Assembly (NCBI GenBank): GCA_027604505.1
Contig: JADIIX010000039.1
Coordinates: 109,768 to 173,767, forward strand
Origin: Gonapodya sp. JEL0774
Lineage: Eukaryota > Monoblepharomycota > Monoblepharidomycetes > Monoblepharidales > Gonapodyaceae
Direction: 5' to 3'
Length of the DNA stretch: 64,000 bases
Made by a program: the position numbers and the translations under genes
Shown: piece by piece, positions 39,655 through 52,896 of the stretch
Position numbering within the stretch: position 1 is the stretch's first letter
How the letters are laid out: each line of letters starts with the position of its first letter
The notes under the pieces: model-generated
What the model was told of the DNA's origin: nothing
The model's input: the letters and a program-made list of their open reading frames with translations, nothing else
Database searches by the model: none

Positions 39655-42600
39655 ATGCCTCCAAAAAGGGCTGTCCATTCAACACGAGGACGTGGACGAA
39701 GTGCAATTACTGGGGAAATTGTCTCATCATCGAGCATTCAGGCGCATTTTCGTTCGAGGAAAGTTCGAGGAAATGGCGGCGCCATGCCAGGCAAGAAGAC
39801 TTCGATCGCAGGCGATGCGATGAGTGCCTCGAGTGCGGCGAACGCAGAAGTCGATTCGGGTCCTCAGAACCGTGGAGGGGACGGGACGCCATCATTATTC
39901 GATTTGGCTTCCAACCTGCCCCCACCTCCGAAACTTCCAGCTTACAAATGCCCTATTGCGAAGCGTCAACCTTTTAAGCCAGTCTCACTAGAGAGATCTC
40001 TCGGATTCAATGTCAGAAGGCCGCCATTGCTGTCTTCTCCCCCGCCGTCTACCATCCGAGTGATTGGAAAGCCGCCAAAGAAGCGAAAACGACCACCTTC
40101 GACTCAAACCACGCCAGAAACGCACAAAGATCCGGATTTGAGGAAGCCTTCGGCCACTCGGACACGTCAAGCCAAACGTTCGCAAAGCCCCACATCCCGA
40201 AGCTCAGAGAACTGTTGCCGCTCAGGTCACCTACAATTATTTCCACTTCCACAGCCCTCATCCTGCAAAGCCAATTTAAATGACCCCTGTTGTATTCAAA
40301 CCCATGACCACTTTTGCTCCTCTCCAGAGGAAAAGCCACCGTCATACCCCCGACATCTCCTGGAGAGTTCAAACACCTTGAGTGAGGACGTTCGTACTTC
40401 TCACCGAGTGGAAGTAAAAGACCAAAGTACCGTCGAGGCAAATCTTGAGGATTCTTTTGGGCACTATATCTCCTCTTTTGATGAACCTGACCCTTTTGCT
40501 GGCTCCGACGCCGATTCGGATGCCGGCGTCTGTGAACCCGCCCCGACCACGCAACTTGCCTTCGCTGGACAAAATTCGTTGTTTGCACCAACCTTTGGTG
40601 AAGGTGATGTCTTTGGAGAGACAAGTCACTCTGCAATTAATTATGAGCGGAAATTGGGCTCTGTAAGCTACCTGTCGACAAAACAGCCGAATTCTCGCGA
40701 GAATGCGCTCGCAATGGTTGCCGCTGATGCTTGGGAGACTTCGCAGCACGTTTGGGTGGGTTCGGATGACGGAGTTACGGGCGACGAGGGACCACCACAG
40801 TACAACACGTTGGATATAAACAGCGAAATCTGGGGTTTGCAAGAGGTGGCAGATGATGGGGTGATCATTTGGAGGGACTCTATTGAGTGTGTACACGGCA
40901 ACTGGCATGACAATTCGCGGTCGGATGCATTGACTCCAGAGAAAGCAGAAGTCGCCCAAGAAACTGATGCTGTTGTGCGAGAGGATCCGCTCGCTCGAAA
41001 TGGAGAGAACGAAGGATTAGAACTTCCAGAGGATCCATCAAAATTGTGCCCTCACCAATCTGCCAGTATCCCGCAGAAACGCGCAAATGCAAACCGTGAA
41101 AGCACACGCAACTCGACGTCTACACAGTTTTTTGCTTCTGTTGGTGGAGACGAGGACCCTGACTGGGCGTTTGCTGAGCTGAGAACTGCCAATTTCAGCA
41201 GACTACCATACAAGGGGTTTTGTGTTGGTTGCGCCGGCGTACGCTCAACAGATCAGGGCGGCTTTAGCAGCACCGCGAATAATGCTCGGCTGGAGAGTGT
41301 GACCGCTGCCGACAGTGTTGGACAAGAAGGTACTGCAGATGAGGGGCCCCTCCCGGCTCTGGGAGCTGCCCCCATTGTCACCAATTATGATTCTGTCGCG
41401 CTTTCTACTTTAGAGAATGCGAATCATTTGATGGGAGCCACCGATGCTAGGACTCCAACGTGTTTAATTAACGCTCTTACTACCGGTGATGTTGCCATCC
41501 CAACTGAAACCAATCCCGCCACAACTCTGCCAAGAGAAAACTTAAAGCCTCTCGATCCAGTGCTTCCCTCGGACCCCCCACTGACCAGGCTCCGTCAGAC
41601 AGTAACTGACTATCACTCGCACACATCATCCCCTCAGCATTCTTCAAAAGGTCCCCTTGATTTTAATATCCCACCGATTTCGGAGTACGTGATAAAAAAT
41701 GAATTGGACGGGGTTGATCCTTTATTGCAACTGGTGTGTTGATCACTCTTGTTTTGAAGACGTTTACGCAAGAGATTGACTCATATAGCGATGTACTTTC
41801 CCTGCGCTCCGTCTACAACGCTACCTACTCTGATGTGCCGCCAATGTACTGATAGGGTCATCCGGACTTCTCACTTCCACCAGATATTGTCACGGCCTAT
41901 GAGAAAGAAGGGATAGTAGAAATGTATGAGTGGCAGGTAAGTCTTGCCTCTTTGCAACTCTAAAAGCTTGCGCTTCTATACCATTCACATGTTGCTATAA
42001 CTTTTCTCGCCTTTCTCAATTTGAAGCGTGAATGTCTCCTCACCAATGGCGTATTGACTGGCAATCGCAACATCGTTTACAGTGCTCCTACGGGAGCGGG
42101 TAAGACTTGTGGGTCTTGGGGAGATCCAGTTTGCATTTTAGCCTGGACCCAGTATTTTTGACACCCATTTTAACGTAGTGATCTCCGATATAATTTTATT
42201 ACGGCGTCTCCTTTCTGCACGTGCAGCCGCTGCCACTGGTTCCTCGAGCCGTTGCCGAGGAATGGTTGTGCTCCCTTACGTCTCTGTGGCTGCCGAAAGG
42301 AAGAAGCAGATGGAAACGGTTTTTGGGAAATGTGGGATATCCGTGCATTGCTTTTTTGGGACGGGAGGGAGTCAGGTTGCTGGAATGGACGACTGGGATG
42401 TTGGTGAGTGTTGACTCATTACCAACATCCGCTCGTGCTGGTTAATGCGAGGTATCATAATTCTGGTAGCCGTTTGCACCATTGAAAAAGCCAACTCTCT
42501 TCTTAACCGACTTGCAGAAGCCTCCCTTCTCTCTACTCTTTCTTGCCTCGTTATAGATGAAGCACATATGGTAGCCGATTCTTCTCGTGGCTATATTCTC

Positions 42601-45600
42601 GAGCTGCTTGTGACAAAGTGCATTTATGGGGCAGGAAGAGGCAACTGCCAGCTTGTTGCCATGAGTGGTACGTCCCACGGTTATTTGACAATGAGCTTCT
42701 TGATTGTGTCCGGTGACTCTCCCTGTACGAATCAGCAACGATACCAAATATCCAACTGCTTGGTAAGCCACGTATCTGATGAAGAATCAAAGTTGTGCTC
42801 AACATATTCTGACTTTACACTCCTTTCCAATAGCTTCTTGGCTTAATGCTGGGCTTTTTGTAACTGGATTTCGACCTGTACCTGTAACAGAACATGGTGA
42901 GTATTCCATGCGATGAAGCTGGTCGCCATTGGCAAAAAGTCATGCGTTTTTCATTTGGCATGTAGTTTACATCGAAGGAAAACTCTATGACCCAAACTTG
43001 AATGAGGAGCGCGTTTTGTGCAGGGATTTGCCCAAATCGGATCCTGATGGCCTCTGTGAGTCTCTCCTTCCCCGTCACTGCCACACGAAGTTTCTCTTCA
43101 ATGTCTGATGTTCTCCAATGCTCGTGATTTTAAAAGTTCCTCTTGTCAATGAAACCACTGGTGGTGGGCATTCGGTCCTTGTTTTCTGCCCAACGAAGAA
43201 ACTCTGCGAATCTGCGGCCATGTTGATGGGAAAGCTCGCACAGGATCCTCTAGATTCGGATGCCGTCGGGCCTCGGACGCAGTTGGTCATGGAATTGAGC
43301 CGTACACCCGGAGGCCTAGACCCAGTTTTGGAGATTACAGTTCCCAAAGGAATAGCATACCATCACTCTGTAAGTGTTGCACCGTGGCTTGTGGTGTGAT
43401 CTGCGACTTGAGCTTGTATTTTTAACATGCTAGGGCCTGACCGCTGAAGAGCGAGAGCTTATCGAGCAGGCGTTTCATGCTGGCATCCTTAATGTTCTTA
43501 CAGCAACATCGACACTTGCGTCTGGGGTTAATCTTCCCGCCAGACGTGTTATTTTCAGGGCCCCGTACGTTGCTCGCGAGATTCTGGATGCCGGATCGTA
43601 CGTACAGATGAAAGGTCGTGCAGGTCGGAAAGGCAAAGACACCAAAGGGGAGTCCGTAATTATGTGCAAGCAGAATCAGCTCGACGATGTTCGGACCCTG
43701 CTTGCATCCAAGCTGCAACCGATCACATCCTGTTTGACCCACGACATGAAGGGCATGAAAAGAGCCCTAATGGAAGTTATTGCAACCAGAATGGTGAAAA
43801 CCGAGAGTGACGTGATTGATTACCTGGAATGCACATTGTTGTATGCGGAGGAACGCGGCAACAAAGACGCCTCTCCAGTCGTCATGAGAGAAGAAGCATC
43901 CAAAGGAGGTGGATTTATCCTGGGGAAGGCATGGGCTTCAGCGAGGAGTGCTCTCCATTACCTCACTGACCAGGAAATGGTGACGAGAGTTGATTCTGGC
44001 TCGATGTTGCACCTTGGTCATTTTGAGAACCAGAGCGAGCAACGATCGTTTGAATCGCCATCACCGGGGGTAGCTTACACTGCAACACGTTTGGGAATCG
44101 CGACCATGGCCAGTTCTTTGAGTCCGGAAGAGTCGATGTGGGCATATCAAGAGTTAAAATCTGCTCAAACGCACTTCGTGCTTGAAGATGAACTGCATGT
44201 TGTCTATCACGTGACACCCATCTACTATCTGCCACCCCCCAACTGGAAACGATTTTTCGATATATGGCTCACTATGTCAGAAGTGAAAAAACTTGTGTTG
44301 GCTGCGTTGGGTGTCAACAATGCAGAGAGTATAATTCTCACACTCAGGAGAAACAGCAAGGCCGCAGATAAATTTCCTGTCGAGGATGTGATGAGACTTA
44401 CAAGGTGAGTTGCCACCATTTGAATTTGTTAGTGTCAATTATGGAGCGAATCTTCCAGGTGATATTACCAGTTATCTCTTCTGATAATCTTGCGACAGGT
44501 TTTATGTGTCGATGATGCTCCATGACCTCATCAAAGAAGTACCGTTTATAGAAATAATTCAGCGATACGATGTGAATAGGGGCATTTTGCAGCAACTTCA
44601 AACTCAGAGTGCAACGTTTGCGGGGATGATAACGATATTTTGTGAAAGGTGAGGTCTCTTTGCGTTTCCGATCAATGTGCTCTACCTCCTGTAATGTTTT
44701 GTTTCAGGCTTGGCTGGAATCTCATGAGGTTGATTTTGCATCAGCTTCAAGAAAGGCTTAGTTTTGGCATTGAGAATGTGAGACCATCCTTTGCTCTTAT
44801 TGTTATTGAACTAATCGAAATTTGTGATTCGGGTTGGTCAGGAACTTTTGGAACTTGTTCGAATCCCGCACGTCAAAGGTATGCCCATCCACTCACGAGA
44901 TTTCTGTCCTCGTTCATCGCTCATCGTGGGCGCTATGAAGGCACAGGTGCCCGTTTACTTTGGAAGGCTGGCCTGAGAACATTGGCCGCTGTGGTATGCT
45001 GTAATATGATGAGCCAGTAAAGTTGGGATCTCTCTAATGAATGCCGGCTATCTTTCAGGCGTGCTCCACACCCAATGAAATATTCCACCATCTATCGGAA
45101 GGTCGTCCTTTTCAATCCACTAAGAGGTCCATTGACGGACCTTCGAACGAGGATTATCAACGTCGAATTGAATATCGTGCTGCACACTCGATTGTGCAAG
45201 CCGCCCGATGTATGATGGAGAGTGAAAGTCCCTACGGCAAGACTAAGACAAAGGAGGACAAATCTGCAACCGTCGGTTTTCGACCTCTTCTGGCGCTCTG
45301 GGGCCGACAGCAAGGACTCCGCGAAATTGATTGTATGGTCCCCATCAAAACTCCATTAGCAGATCCTGGCATCACAGTTCCTGGGATTGATTCTTCTCCT
45401 TCGTCAATTGCTGTGGGGAGCCAGGTCACCCGGGCCATCATTCGGAGCGTTCATCCAGGATCCATTACGATCGCGGGACAAGCCAAAGCCCAAGTAGCCT
45501 CACGAGAAACAAGCGCAGGATTGGCAAAGAGTGGACATCTTGGTATGTCAAACGTCGAAATGGCATTTTCCGAAGCAGGGCAATCGAAGTCAATGGATAA

Positions 45601-48039
45601 TGAGAAAGCAAACATAAACGCAACTGGCCGACCTCAACTTTGCAGTGGCAGTTTCCCTATCGGATCAAGCTCCAAATTTCAAAGGGCTCCTATTCTTGAC
45701 CTAAAGCCGAACAACGTTCCGCAATCGTTTGAAAGGTTGAACGTCATGGAGGACCGAGAACAATTTGAGATTTTTCTGCGCGAATGGTCAGAAAACGCCA
45801 CATGGGTGTTCTCCATTGCAACGCTGACAAAAGGAGATAATACTGTTATGACGGGTCTTGCCATCAGTTATGCGCCTGGTTATGTCTGTTACCTTGATGT
45901 CGAAAGTCCATTGTGGGACTGGAGCGTGATTCGTCAGCGCTTCCGCGACACTGGCGTGTTCAAAATTGCATTCGATATGAAATTGCACATGAAGCATCTG
46001 ATAAGGAATGGTACATCCGCTCGAGCTTGGCTCATGGACCCTCGTGTTGCATCCTGGTGCTTAAATCACGATGAGGAGGAGAAGCCACTTTCCAAGCTCC
46101 TAGAGCAACATTTACCGCTGCTGAACATAAAACGGGGACCACGTACACCTTCTGATGTTGCATGCTTCGAGGTTCATCAAGTGTGGTTTCTAATGACCCA
46201 TCTTGCCACTCGACTTGATCAGCAGTGTATGCTAGATCACTTCTTGAACATTGAGATGTCACTTAACTATATCCTTGCCGTAATGGAGGAGACTGGCGTG
46301 GGTTTTGTTCCCCACAGTTTCACCAACCATTGGGCGGTGTTCTCCCGCAGATTGCAGGAGCTCGAAAGAGAGGCATACAACTTAGCTGGCCACGTTTTTG
46401 CCCTCACCAATCCAGCTCAAGTCGCCGTTGTTTTATTTGACGAGCTTCAACTCGAGATTGTGGATCAAGGAGGAAACTTCAAAGACCCTAAGACTGCCAC
46501 AGTAAATACAGGATTCGACGTTCGGCCTAGTCGCTCTGTACGCCGAAGTACGTCTAAGGAGATACTGGTCAATCTTGCTGCACAGGGCCACCGCCTTGCT
46601 GCAATTGTGCTCGAGCACAGGAGAATATCTTCAATTGTGTCCAAGCACTTGTTTCCGCTGCAACATGCGAAAGTAAGAAGCGAGCATTTTGACATGTATC
46701 GAGTTCATACGACGTACGTCATGAATACGGTGAGCATTGGCACCAGTATCTCCAGGGTTAATTGTTTATAACACGTCGCGAAAACTCTTCTGAGTCCACG
46801 GGCAGAGTCTGTACTAACAACCCAAACCTCCAAAACATTCCACATCCGATTGCTCCCGCACCTCCTGACATGCCTTGGGAGCTTCATACTGTGGAGTCGG
46901 TGAATCTTCGGGATGCACTTCAAGCTTCTGACTCCTGCATGCTCCTCTCGGCTGACTATTCCCAGCTGGAACTGCGCTTGATTGGTGAGAATAAGTTGAC
47001 GGCTGCATAAATTTTGAGTCACTGGAACCTCATGATGACATGCTCATTCGTGAACTTAGCGCATCTATCCCAAGATCCGTCGCTCAAGCAGTTGCTTTGC
47101 TCTGGCGGCGATCTCTTTCGGCTTATCGCCGCACAGTGGCTGTCGATTCCAGTTGAGCAGGTGACCACCAGCGCGCGAAAACAGGCTAAAACGGTCACCT
47201 ACGGCGTTATGTATGGGATCGGTCCATCAAATCTCGCTGAGCAACTAGGCTCCACCGTGCCCGAAGCAGAAAGGTTCATCGTGGGAATGAAGAACCGCTT
47301 CCCAGGGTTTCAAAGATTTGTGGAGCAAACTATCAAGAACTGCGAGGAACGCGGCTGGGTGCAAACGGTGCTTGGGCGACGGAGATGGTTACCGGCGATA
47401 CACTCACACAACATTGGAGAAAGGTATGTTGTTTCTCAATTCAAAATCTGCTCGTGCATGGACGTCCCGACATGAACAATGCGGTTGAGCCAGGTCTCAC
47501 GCACAGCGACAAGCCGTCAGTGGGTACCTCGAACACATCAATGCAATCCTGTCAGATCGTCTCACTCGTAATATCGGGATCAACACTTTTTTGCAGACAC
47601 CACTGTTCAAGGCTCCGCCGCGGATTTGGTCAAGGTGGCAATGATAAAGGTTGCAGAGCAATTCCGTATACGGTATGGGTGCTGGTTTGAGGTCGATGAC
47701 GTCAATGTTACACCTGCACGACAGGTGCCGCATCTGGTGTTACAGATTCACGACGAGTTATTGTTTGTGAGTTACAAGTTTGGTTGGATTGTCTTCCGAA
47801 GCATCACACATTCGTTTCCATGTTCTTTCCTACAAAGGAGGTGCCCGAGAGCATCCTCGAAGAAGTCAAAGTAAGCGAGTTGTTTTGAGTTGGTGTTCCC
47901 GCCTCCGGTCTACCGTTCTCACGTTATGCCCATGTCGCAGGGGATCGTTGCGCACTGCATGTCGACGGCCATCACATTGAGCGTTCCCCTGCCTGTAAAT
48001 ATCTCGGCCGCAAAGAGTTGGGGTCAAGCTTCCCTGTAG
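39655..48039 (+). CDS. POLQ: DNA polymerase theta (helicase-polymerase fusion)
   Basis: Mediates microhomology (theta) end joining. The first exon (39655-41733) encodes about 690 mostly disordered residues. The superfamily 2 helicase follows: [13 protein letters not shown] (Q-like motif), APTGAGKT (Walker A), VIDEAH, MSATIPN (restored by splicing), [15 protein letters not shown], and QMKGRAGR. A helix-hairpin-helix region ([20 protein letters not shown]) and a linker of roughly 200 residues lead to a degenerate exonuclease-like domain, then the A-family polymerase: motif [21 protein letters not shown], motif [17 protein letters not shown], motif C QIHDEL, all catalytic residues present. The protein ends SWGQASL, with the stop at 48037-48039. 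About 17-20 exons. The fusion of both domains separates it from HELQ and POLN. The N-terminal extension before the helicase is unusual compared with animal POLQ. Confidence 0.93.
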
Positions 48040-48293
48040 ACCCGAACAGGCTCACGTCTAAGCACCACATGTATTTGAATATATTTGCATACTTTTCTTT
48101 TTTTGCAATTACGTATCGAGTTATGTTATATTTCCAATGGATATTCCAGCAATGCGAGAATTGCGTAGATGAATGCGCACATGAGAAAGAGGAAGGAGTG
48201 ACAAACAAAACAAACTCCGCACTCTTACTCATTTCTCCATTCTACTGGCCGCCACTCTCTCGTTCCTCACTCCACAGTCACAATCTTTCCAGC

Positions 48294-49367
48294 TCACTGA
48301 CGAAACCTTTGCTTCTCAGGTACTCCAGAGCACCTTGAAGTGTTGGCACAGACGTGGCATTCACAGATTCTGAGGGGGGTGTACGACTCAATAGCAAGGA
48401 ATGAAACCCCGCATTGATGGAGCCTAGGTAATCTCTACAACAAAATCATTGTTGGACTGAGCGACAATCGTGAATCAACTGTATCACAAACTTTTCGTAA
48501 TCGTCTCCGATGTGAATGGCAAAGACCTCACTGCGAGTGACGCCCCACACTCTCTGAGCATTCCGCATTGCCTCCGTCCACATTTTTGGGTCAGGTTTCT
48601 CAGCATCCATATCATAGCTCGTCAGCACAAAGTCAAAGTATTTATCCAGGCGTAAGTTAGAAAGGATTGAAAAGAGGCGAGGATCCATGTTTGAAGCAAC
48701 ACCCAAGCAGGTGGGGAAGGAAGATGTGTGGAGTTGCTTCAGAGTAAGGTTCACATCGGAGAATACCTCGATAAATCGTAAATCAAATGCAAGCTGAAAC
48801 GATTTGATTCATCCAGAAGTAGTCACAATCCATGGAAGCACACCTCATACGCCTTCGCTTCTTTGAATCCCTCGTACAAGTCTTGCACGACAGAATTCCA
48901 TCTCGAACCGGAAGTTTCTCGCGGATCGAGCCCTGCGCTGATTAGCGTTTCTTTTATCAAAGTTCCCCACCAGAGTCGGGAACCAAGGGTGCCCCGGCCA
49001 AAGTTTGGATGTAACGTTGAAAGTCGCCGACGCGCGGCAGGAAATGCCGACTCGATCATGTCAGCCGATGGAGGAACTAGTCCACGAGAGAGGCAGGCGG
49101 AGTGCTGATAACGAGTGGCGGTCACGTACGTTGAAGGTCTAACATGAGGTGTCATCTCACATATTGGGGTCCAATCCCGCCTTGTGGCCGAAACAGGGTA
49201 CCGAAAGCATCTACAGATGAGAAACGATTTGACAGCCGACCGTGATCGCGAGAAGACCGGTGAGCGCAGGCAACAGATATCGTGAGGCACACAGGGGCAT
49301 CAGACACAAGGGAGCATGAGATCCCACCGAATGTGACGAGAAGGCACTTGGCATTATGGGTTCGCAT
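48294..49367 (-). CDS. HAD-superfamily hydrolase, HDHD3-like
   Basis: A phosphatase-fold protein. Start MRTHNAKCLLVTF at 49367; the first intron splits the catalytic loop, giving VTFDAFGTLFRP (motif I, nucleophile Asp; the second position is Phe, not the usual Asp). The cap region includes LWWGTLIKETLISAGLDP. Then GVASNMDPRL (motif II), LTSYDMDAEKPDPKMW (motif III Lys), and IGDDYEKDYLGSINAGFHS (motif IV), the last joined across an intron with the acceptor at about 48442. The stop is near 48294. The layout and motifs match HDHD3. Loss of the second motif I Asp is seen in dehalogenase-like members and may reduce phosphatase activity. Substrate unknown. It is convergent with POLQ, 250 bases away. 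Confidence 0.82.
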
Positions 49368-49468
49368 CCAAAATGGGGTATTATTTGTGTAGTGTTCTAC
49401 AACAGCGCTCGCTCGAACTTCTGTCTCAGCGAAACAATATACATATTAAAATCAACTATTCACCGATA

Positions 49469-51663
49469 TTACCTCTTGCTGCTCTTCTCCTCAGTGATTT
49501 CCTTCAACAGCTCGCAAAGCTTTGTAGTTCCCTAATTTTCGAATAGTGGCCAACGATTGACTGACAGAACTCGCAGCGTGAGATTCTGTTGTTGCGCTTA
49601 CCTCGATTAAAACATCCTCTCCATAATATGTGAAAGCCAGCCTAATGCAATTCGTGCTTCCCTTGCTGACCGGGGCGAACCAGATACCCGGAGCTAGGAT
49701 CGATTGCGTACGCTGAGAGAGACCTCTTAGGAAGAAAAGTAGAGGAGACAAGAAACAAACCATAAGCTACTTTCTTTTCTGCGACCGCCCTTCCACGGAT
49801 TTCAAGTGCATCCCAGTCATTGGGCAAGACAATCCAACTGGACGAAGAGAACAAACAATGAGAGAATGCATCAATGCCCGAATTTGTTAGCGAGGATACA
49901 AAGCTCACATGAAGAATCCTCCCCACACTTTGGGACGCAGAACGCGGATACCCTCAGGTAATTCACGGTCCAAGATCCTCAGCATGCAGTGAAGACGGGA
50001 AGCATATGTTTCGCACAGACGGGTAATATGTTTGTCAAGAAGTCCGAGGCGGATCAGCGGAATTAGTAAGGCGGAAGTGAGTTGGTTGGGTGAACCCCCG
50101 GAGATAAACCTTTTGTGATGGGACAAGAGTTAAGACAGCGAGGACTACAATCATATAGAACTGATGCCTCACAGCGCCCTAAATGCGATACATGTTCATT
50201 CAATTGACCAAGTGTTACAGCAGCGTGATCTGACAAGAACTCACGAATTTTGGAACCGGCTTATGATTTTCTTTCCCGCTTCAACCCAACCAAGTCGCAT
50301 CTATAATAGAGTGAATGTTCCGAGAATGCAATTGGGCGCAGTACGACACGACAGATTTGTTCTCTCACACCAGGCCCGAATAGCTTGCTAAAGGTGCCAT
50401 TGCTGATGATTCTCCCGTCGTCCTTATCTGTGTCGTACGAGTAAACTACTGGTGGAACATTGATATCTACTGGTTCTGATGTGGACCGGACAACGGTTGG
50501 ATAGGAAAGAAAATCGTAGACGTCATCACATATCACCTTCGGGTGTAATACTATTCGTCGAACAGATATCTCAGGTTGAAAGTTTGAATTGCAGATCTTA
50601 CCAAAAGGTGATATTTGTAGGCGAGTTCGACAAGCTTTTGGCGCCGACTTGGGTGCAGGATACTGGATCTAGGGTTGTCTGGAGTAATTGATCGTAGGAC
50701 AGTTTGGACAGCAAAACATCCGCATATTCTCACTGAACGTAGGATTGCAGTAAAGCAAGAAAGGATAGCGGTCCGTCGCGCTGTCGAACTTCTTCTGTCC
50801 CATCCTGGGTTCCTCGCCGTGGAGAGCATATCCCTTGGATGCGAACCTCGCCTCCAAGCCACGTTCCAGAATGTCCATCAACATGCCATCGTCATCAGTT
50901 GGCACAGGAACAACCTCAAACGAGGTTGGATGAGAAGTGAAGACGGTGTACGCCAAAAAATAGGTGGGGTCTGTTTCCAACAACAGTCAGACCCCGCAAT
51001 GGCAGAAACAAAGATGATGTCTGCAAACACCGAACCTTCAAAAAACACAGTGGTTCCCTGATTCGAGAATAATGCAATAATGTTGAAAATGGATTGACTA
51101 CACCCCGTGGTCAGTGCAAGGTGTTCGCTGTCCATCGTGAAACGTTAGGGCTGTTCGCGCAGCTGCCACCAATTGCACAGAGCAAGCCTCTCACCTGTTC
51201 ACTAATCTCCCGTACTTTTTTGACAACCAACTGCAAACGCATGGTACCAACCTCGCTCGTGAAAGTCGAATACTTAGGGAGGCTTACCCTGCCAATTCAT
51301 GCAAAACTTCCCCATGGCCTCGTTGTGGTCCATATTGTAGAAATGCTCGTTGCCAATCCAAGTCTCCGGCCTCCTTCCAACTGAAAATGCCTCTTTAACA
51401 ACACGCTGGGCATTGACAGAGTTGAAAAGAAACGCCCACGCTTCTGCACAAGCCTCCCTCATCAGGTCCGCGGGAAGCAAATCAAGGCTTGGTGCTCCTA
51501 GATTCAAATTTATGAGGTCTGGAGACGTTACTGCGTCATACAACGTCCGGGGAGGGCCAGATTCGTCGGACAGTTTGTGAAGAATGGCTGACAGCTTTGA
51601 TTGAAAAACGTTTGATGATGGGACATGGCAAAGATCGATGATGAACGTGAAACGCAACAACAT
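49469..51663 (-). CDS. PLP-dependent aminotransferase, class I/II fold (2-aminoadipate/valine-pyruvate type)
   Basis: Multi-exon gene from Met at 51663 to the stop at 49469. Landmarks in order: LINLNLGAPSLDLLP (substrate loop), ALTTGCSQSIFNII (PLP phosphate contact), VFFEDPTYFLA across an intron, LLYCNPTFNNPRSS, VICDDVYDFL (Asp that contacts the pyridine N, then Tyr), ISNGTFSKLFGPG (Schiff-base Lys), and WGGFFMW..LP near the end. This is the fold and motif order of Aro8/2-aminoadipate-like aminotransferases. The usual NPTG is NPRS here, when the exons are joined at the acceptor before AACCCT. The amino-donor preference cannot be read from sequence. The extreme N-terminus (MLLRFTFIIDLC) is hydrophobic and the start is uncertain; a mitochondrial signal is possible. 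It lies 100 bases upstream of the HDHD3-like gene on the same strand. Confidence 0.82.
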
Positions 51664-52443
51664 TTCGAATCCATACCGCGTTTGTGGTCATTACAATTCG
51701 CGTTCGGGTTGTCTGTTACCCGGTCCCGTTTCCGTTGGGTACTCTGGCTCCAAAAAATACATCAGGGAAGGTGAGATATGACAAACACAAAAAGATTTAA
51801 CAGCAGAACAAACTGAGATGTATTAAAATTGGCAGTCATCACCTAGTTGCCATAATCTGATTGTGAAGGGAAGTTGTACCAGCTCGCCCGGCAGATACCA
51901 GCGGCAAACTGTTCGCTATCTCACATGTATGATAAGCTTGTTAGTTGAGATATCTCCGGTTCTGTCAAGGTAGAATTGCCGGAAGTCCCCTGCCCTACAA
52001 TAGAAACACCCTGATTGATCGCGACCGGTACACTTGCACAATGAGCATCATCATTTTATGGAGCCATCATCACCTTCATATATGATGCTGCCCGGGGTCC
52101 ACCTTTCATTTACAGATAGACCCCTCGACGCGCTCTTCATCGTTGTTTCCTAGCACGTTGAATCGCAACCTGCAAGTGAGTATTCCTGTAACGAACCAGA
52201 CGAACCAGCCGAGTGCTGGGCAAGCGTGCCGCAGCGCTGGCGCTACGAAGCAAGTGAAAAGTGCGACGACTATTGAAGAGCAACTCCGCGCTCGAAGACG
52301 GAGCGAATCTTTGTGCTGGTGGAGGTGGATATGGGTGTTCTCGTTATACCATTTGCACTCAATGTGAAAATACCGCCGTAATACGCCGTGTAACGCGAGT
52401 CTTTCATAGCCCCGAGAACTGATTGTGACCCCGATCCACCGCA
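51664..52443. other. Divergent intergenic region
   Basis: About 780 bases between the aminotransferase (minus) and a weak plus-strand ORF. No motif-bearing frame; presumed promoter. Confidence 0.45.
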
Positions 52444-52896
52444 ATGAAATCAGCAGCCGACTATTTTGGGAACCTATCCATGAAGCTCCAAGAGACCCCC
52501 TTACGTTCTGTTAATCGGCAGTCCATTGATGTAAGATACTCCTTCCACTACTTGCTTAGTGGTTCTCGATTCAATCCAATTTTTATGAACATGCAGTCGG
52601 ACTCCCAACCACGACATCAACTTCACCCACCGCCTGCTCCGAAGAGAACCCACAACCCACACGCTGCCGTAATTTATTCTTCCCGGATAGATAGACCTCT
52701 CCGGCAGCTTGCGCGACCACCTTTTCATTTCTTCGCACTCCAGGAGCACCAAGTTGGGCGTGAGAGCCCCTTTCGCAACCTTCCTCATCACCCTGCTATC
52801 CAAGTAACCACTACACAGGAGCGGCTCCTCTCTCTCTTTCCAAAACACCATGAATGTCAACATAGCGTGAACGTATCTCTGAACAAGAACCCATGA
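52444..52896 (+). CDS. Hypothetical protein, weak support
   Basis: A 150-codon plus-strand frame starting MKSAADYFGNLSMKL. It can also be read as two exons, with a GTAAGA donor at about 52531 and an acceptor at about 52596, giving a His/Pro/Arg-rich basic protein of about 128 residues. No family recognised. A minus-strand frame over the same bases (52501-52863) is equally long, so coding potential is uncertain. Confidence 0.3.
   Translation: MKSAADYFGNLSMKLQETPLRSVNRQSIDVRYSFHYLLSGSRFNPIFMNMQSDSQPRHQLHPPPAPKRTHNPHAAVIYSSRIDRPLRQLARPPFHFFALQEHQVGRESPFRNLPHHPAIQVTTTQERLLSLFPKHHECQHSVNVSLNKNP

Noticed and set aside
39304-39678. 124-codon minus-strand frame overlapping the POLQ start
   Set aside because: Half of it overlaps the POLQ first exon in antisense and no homology-like motif or further exon was found.
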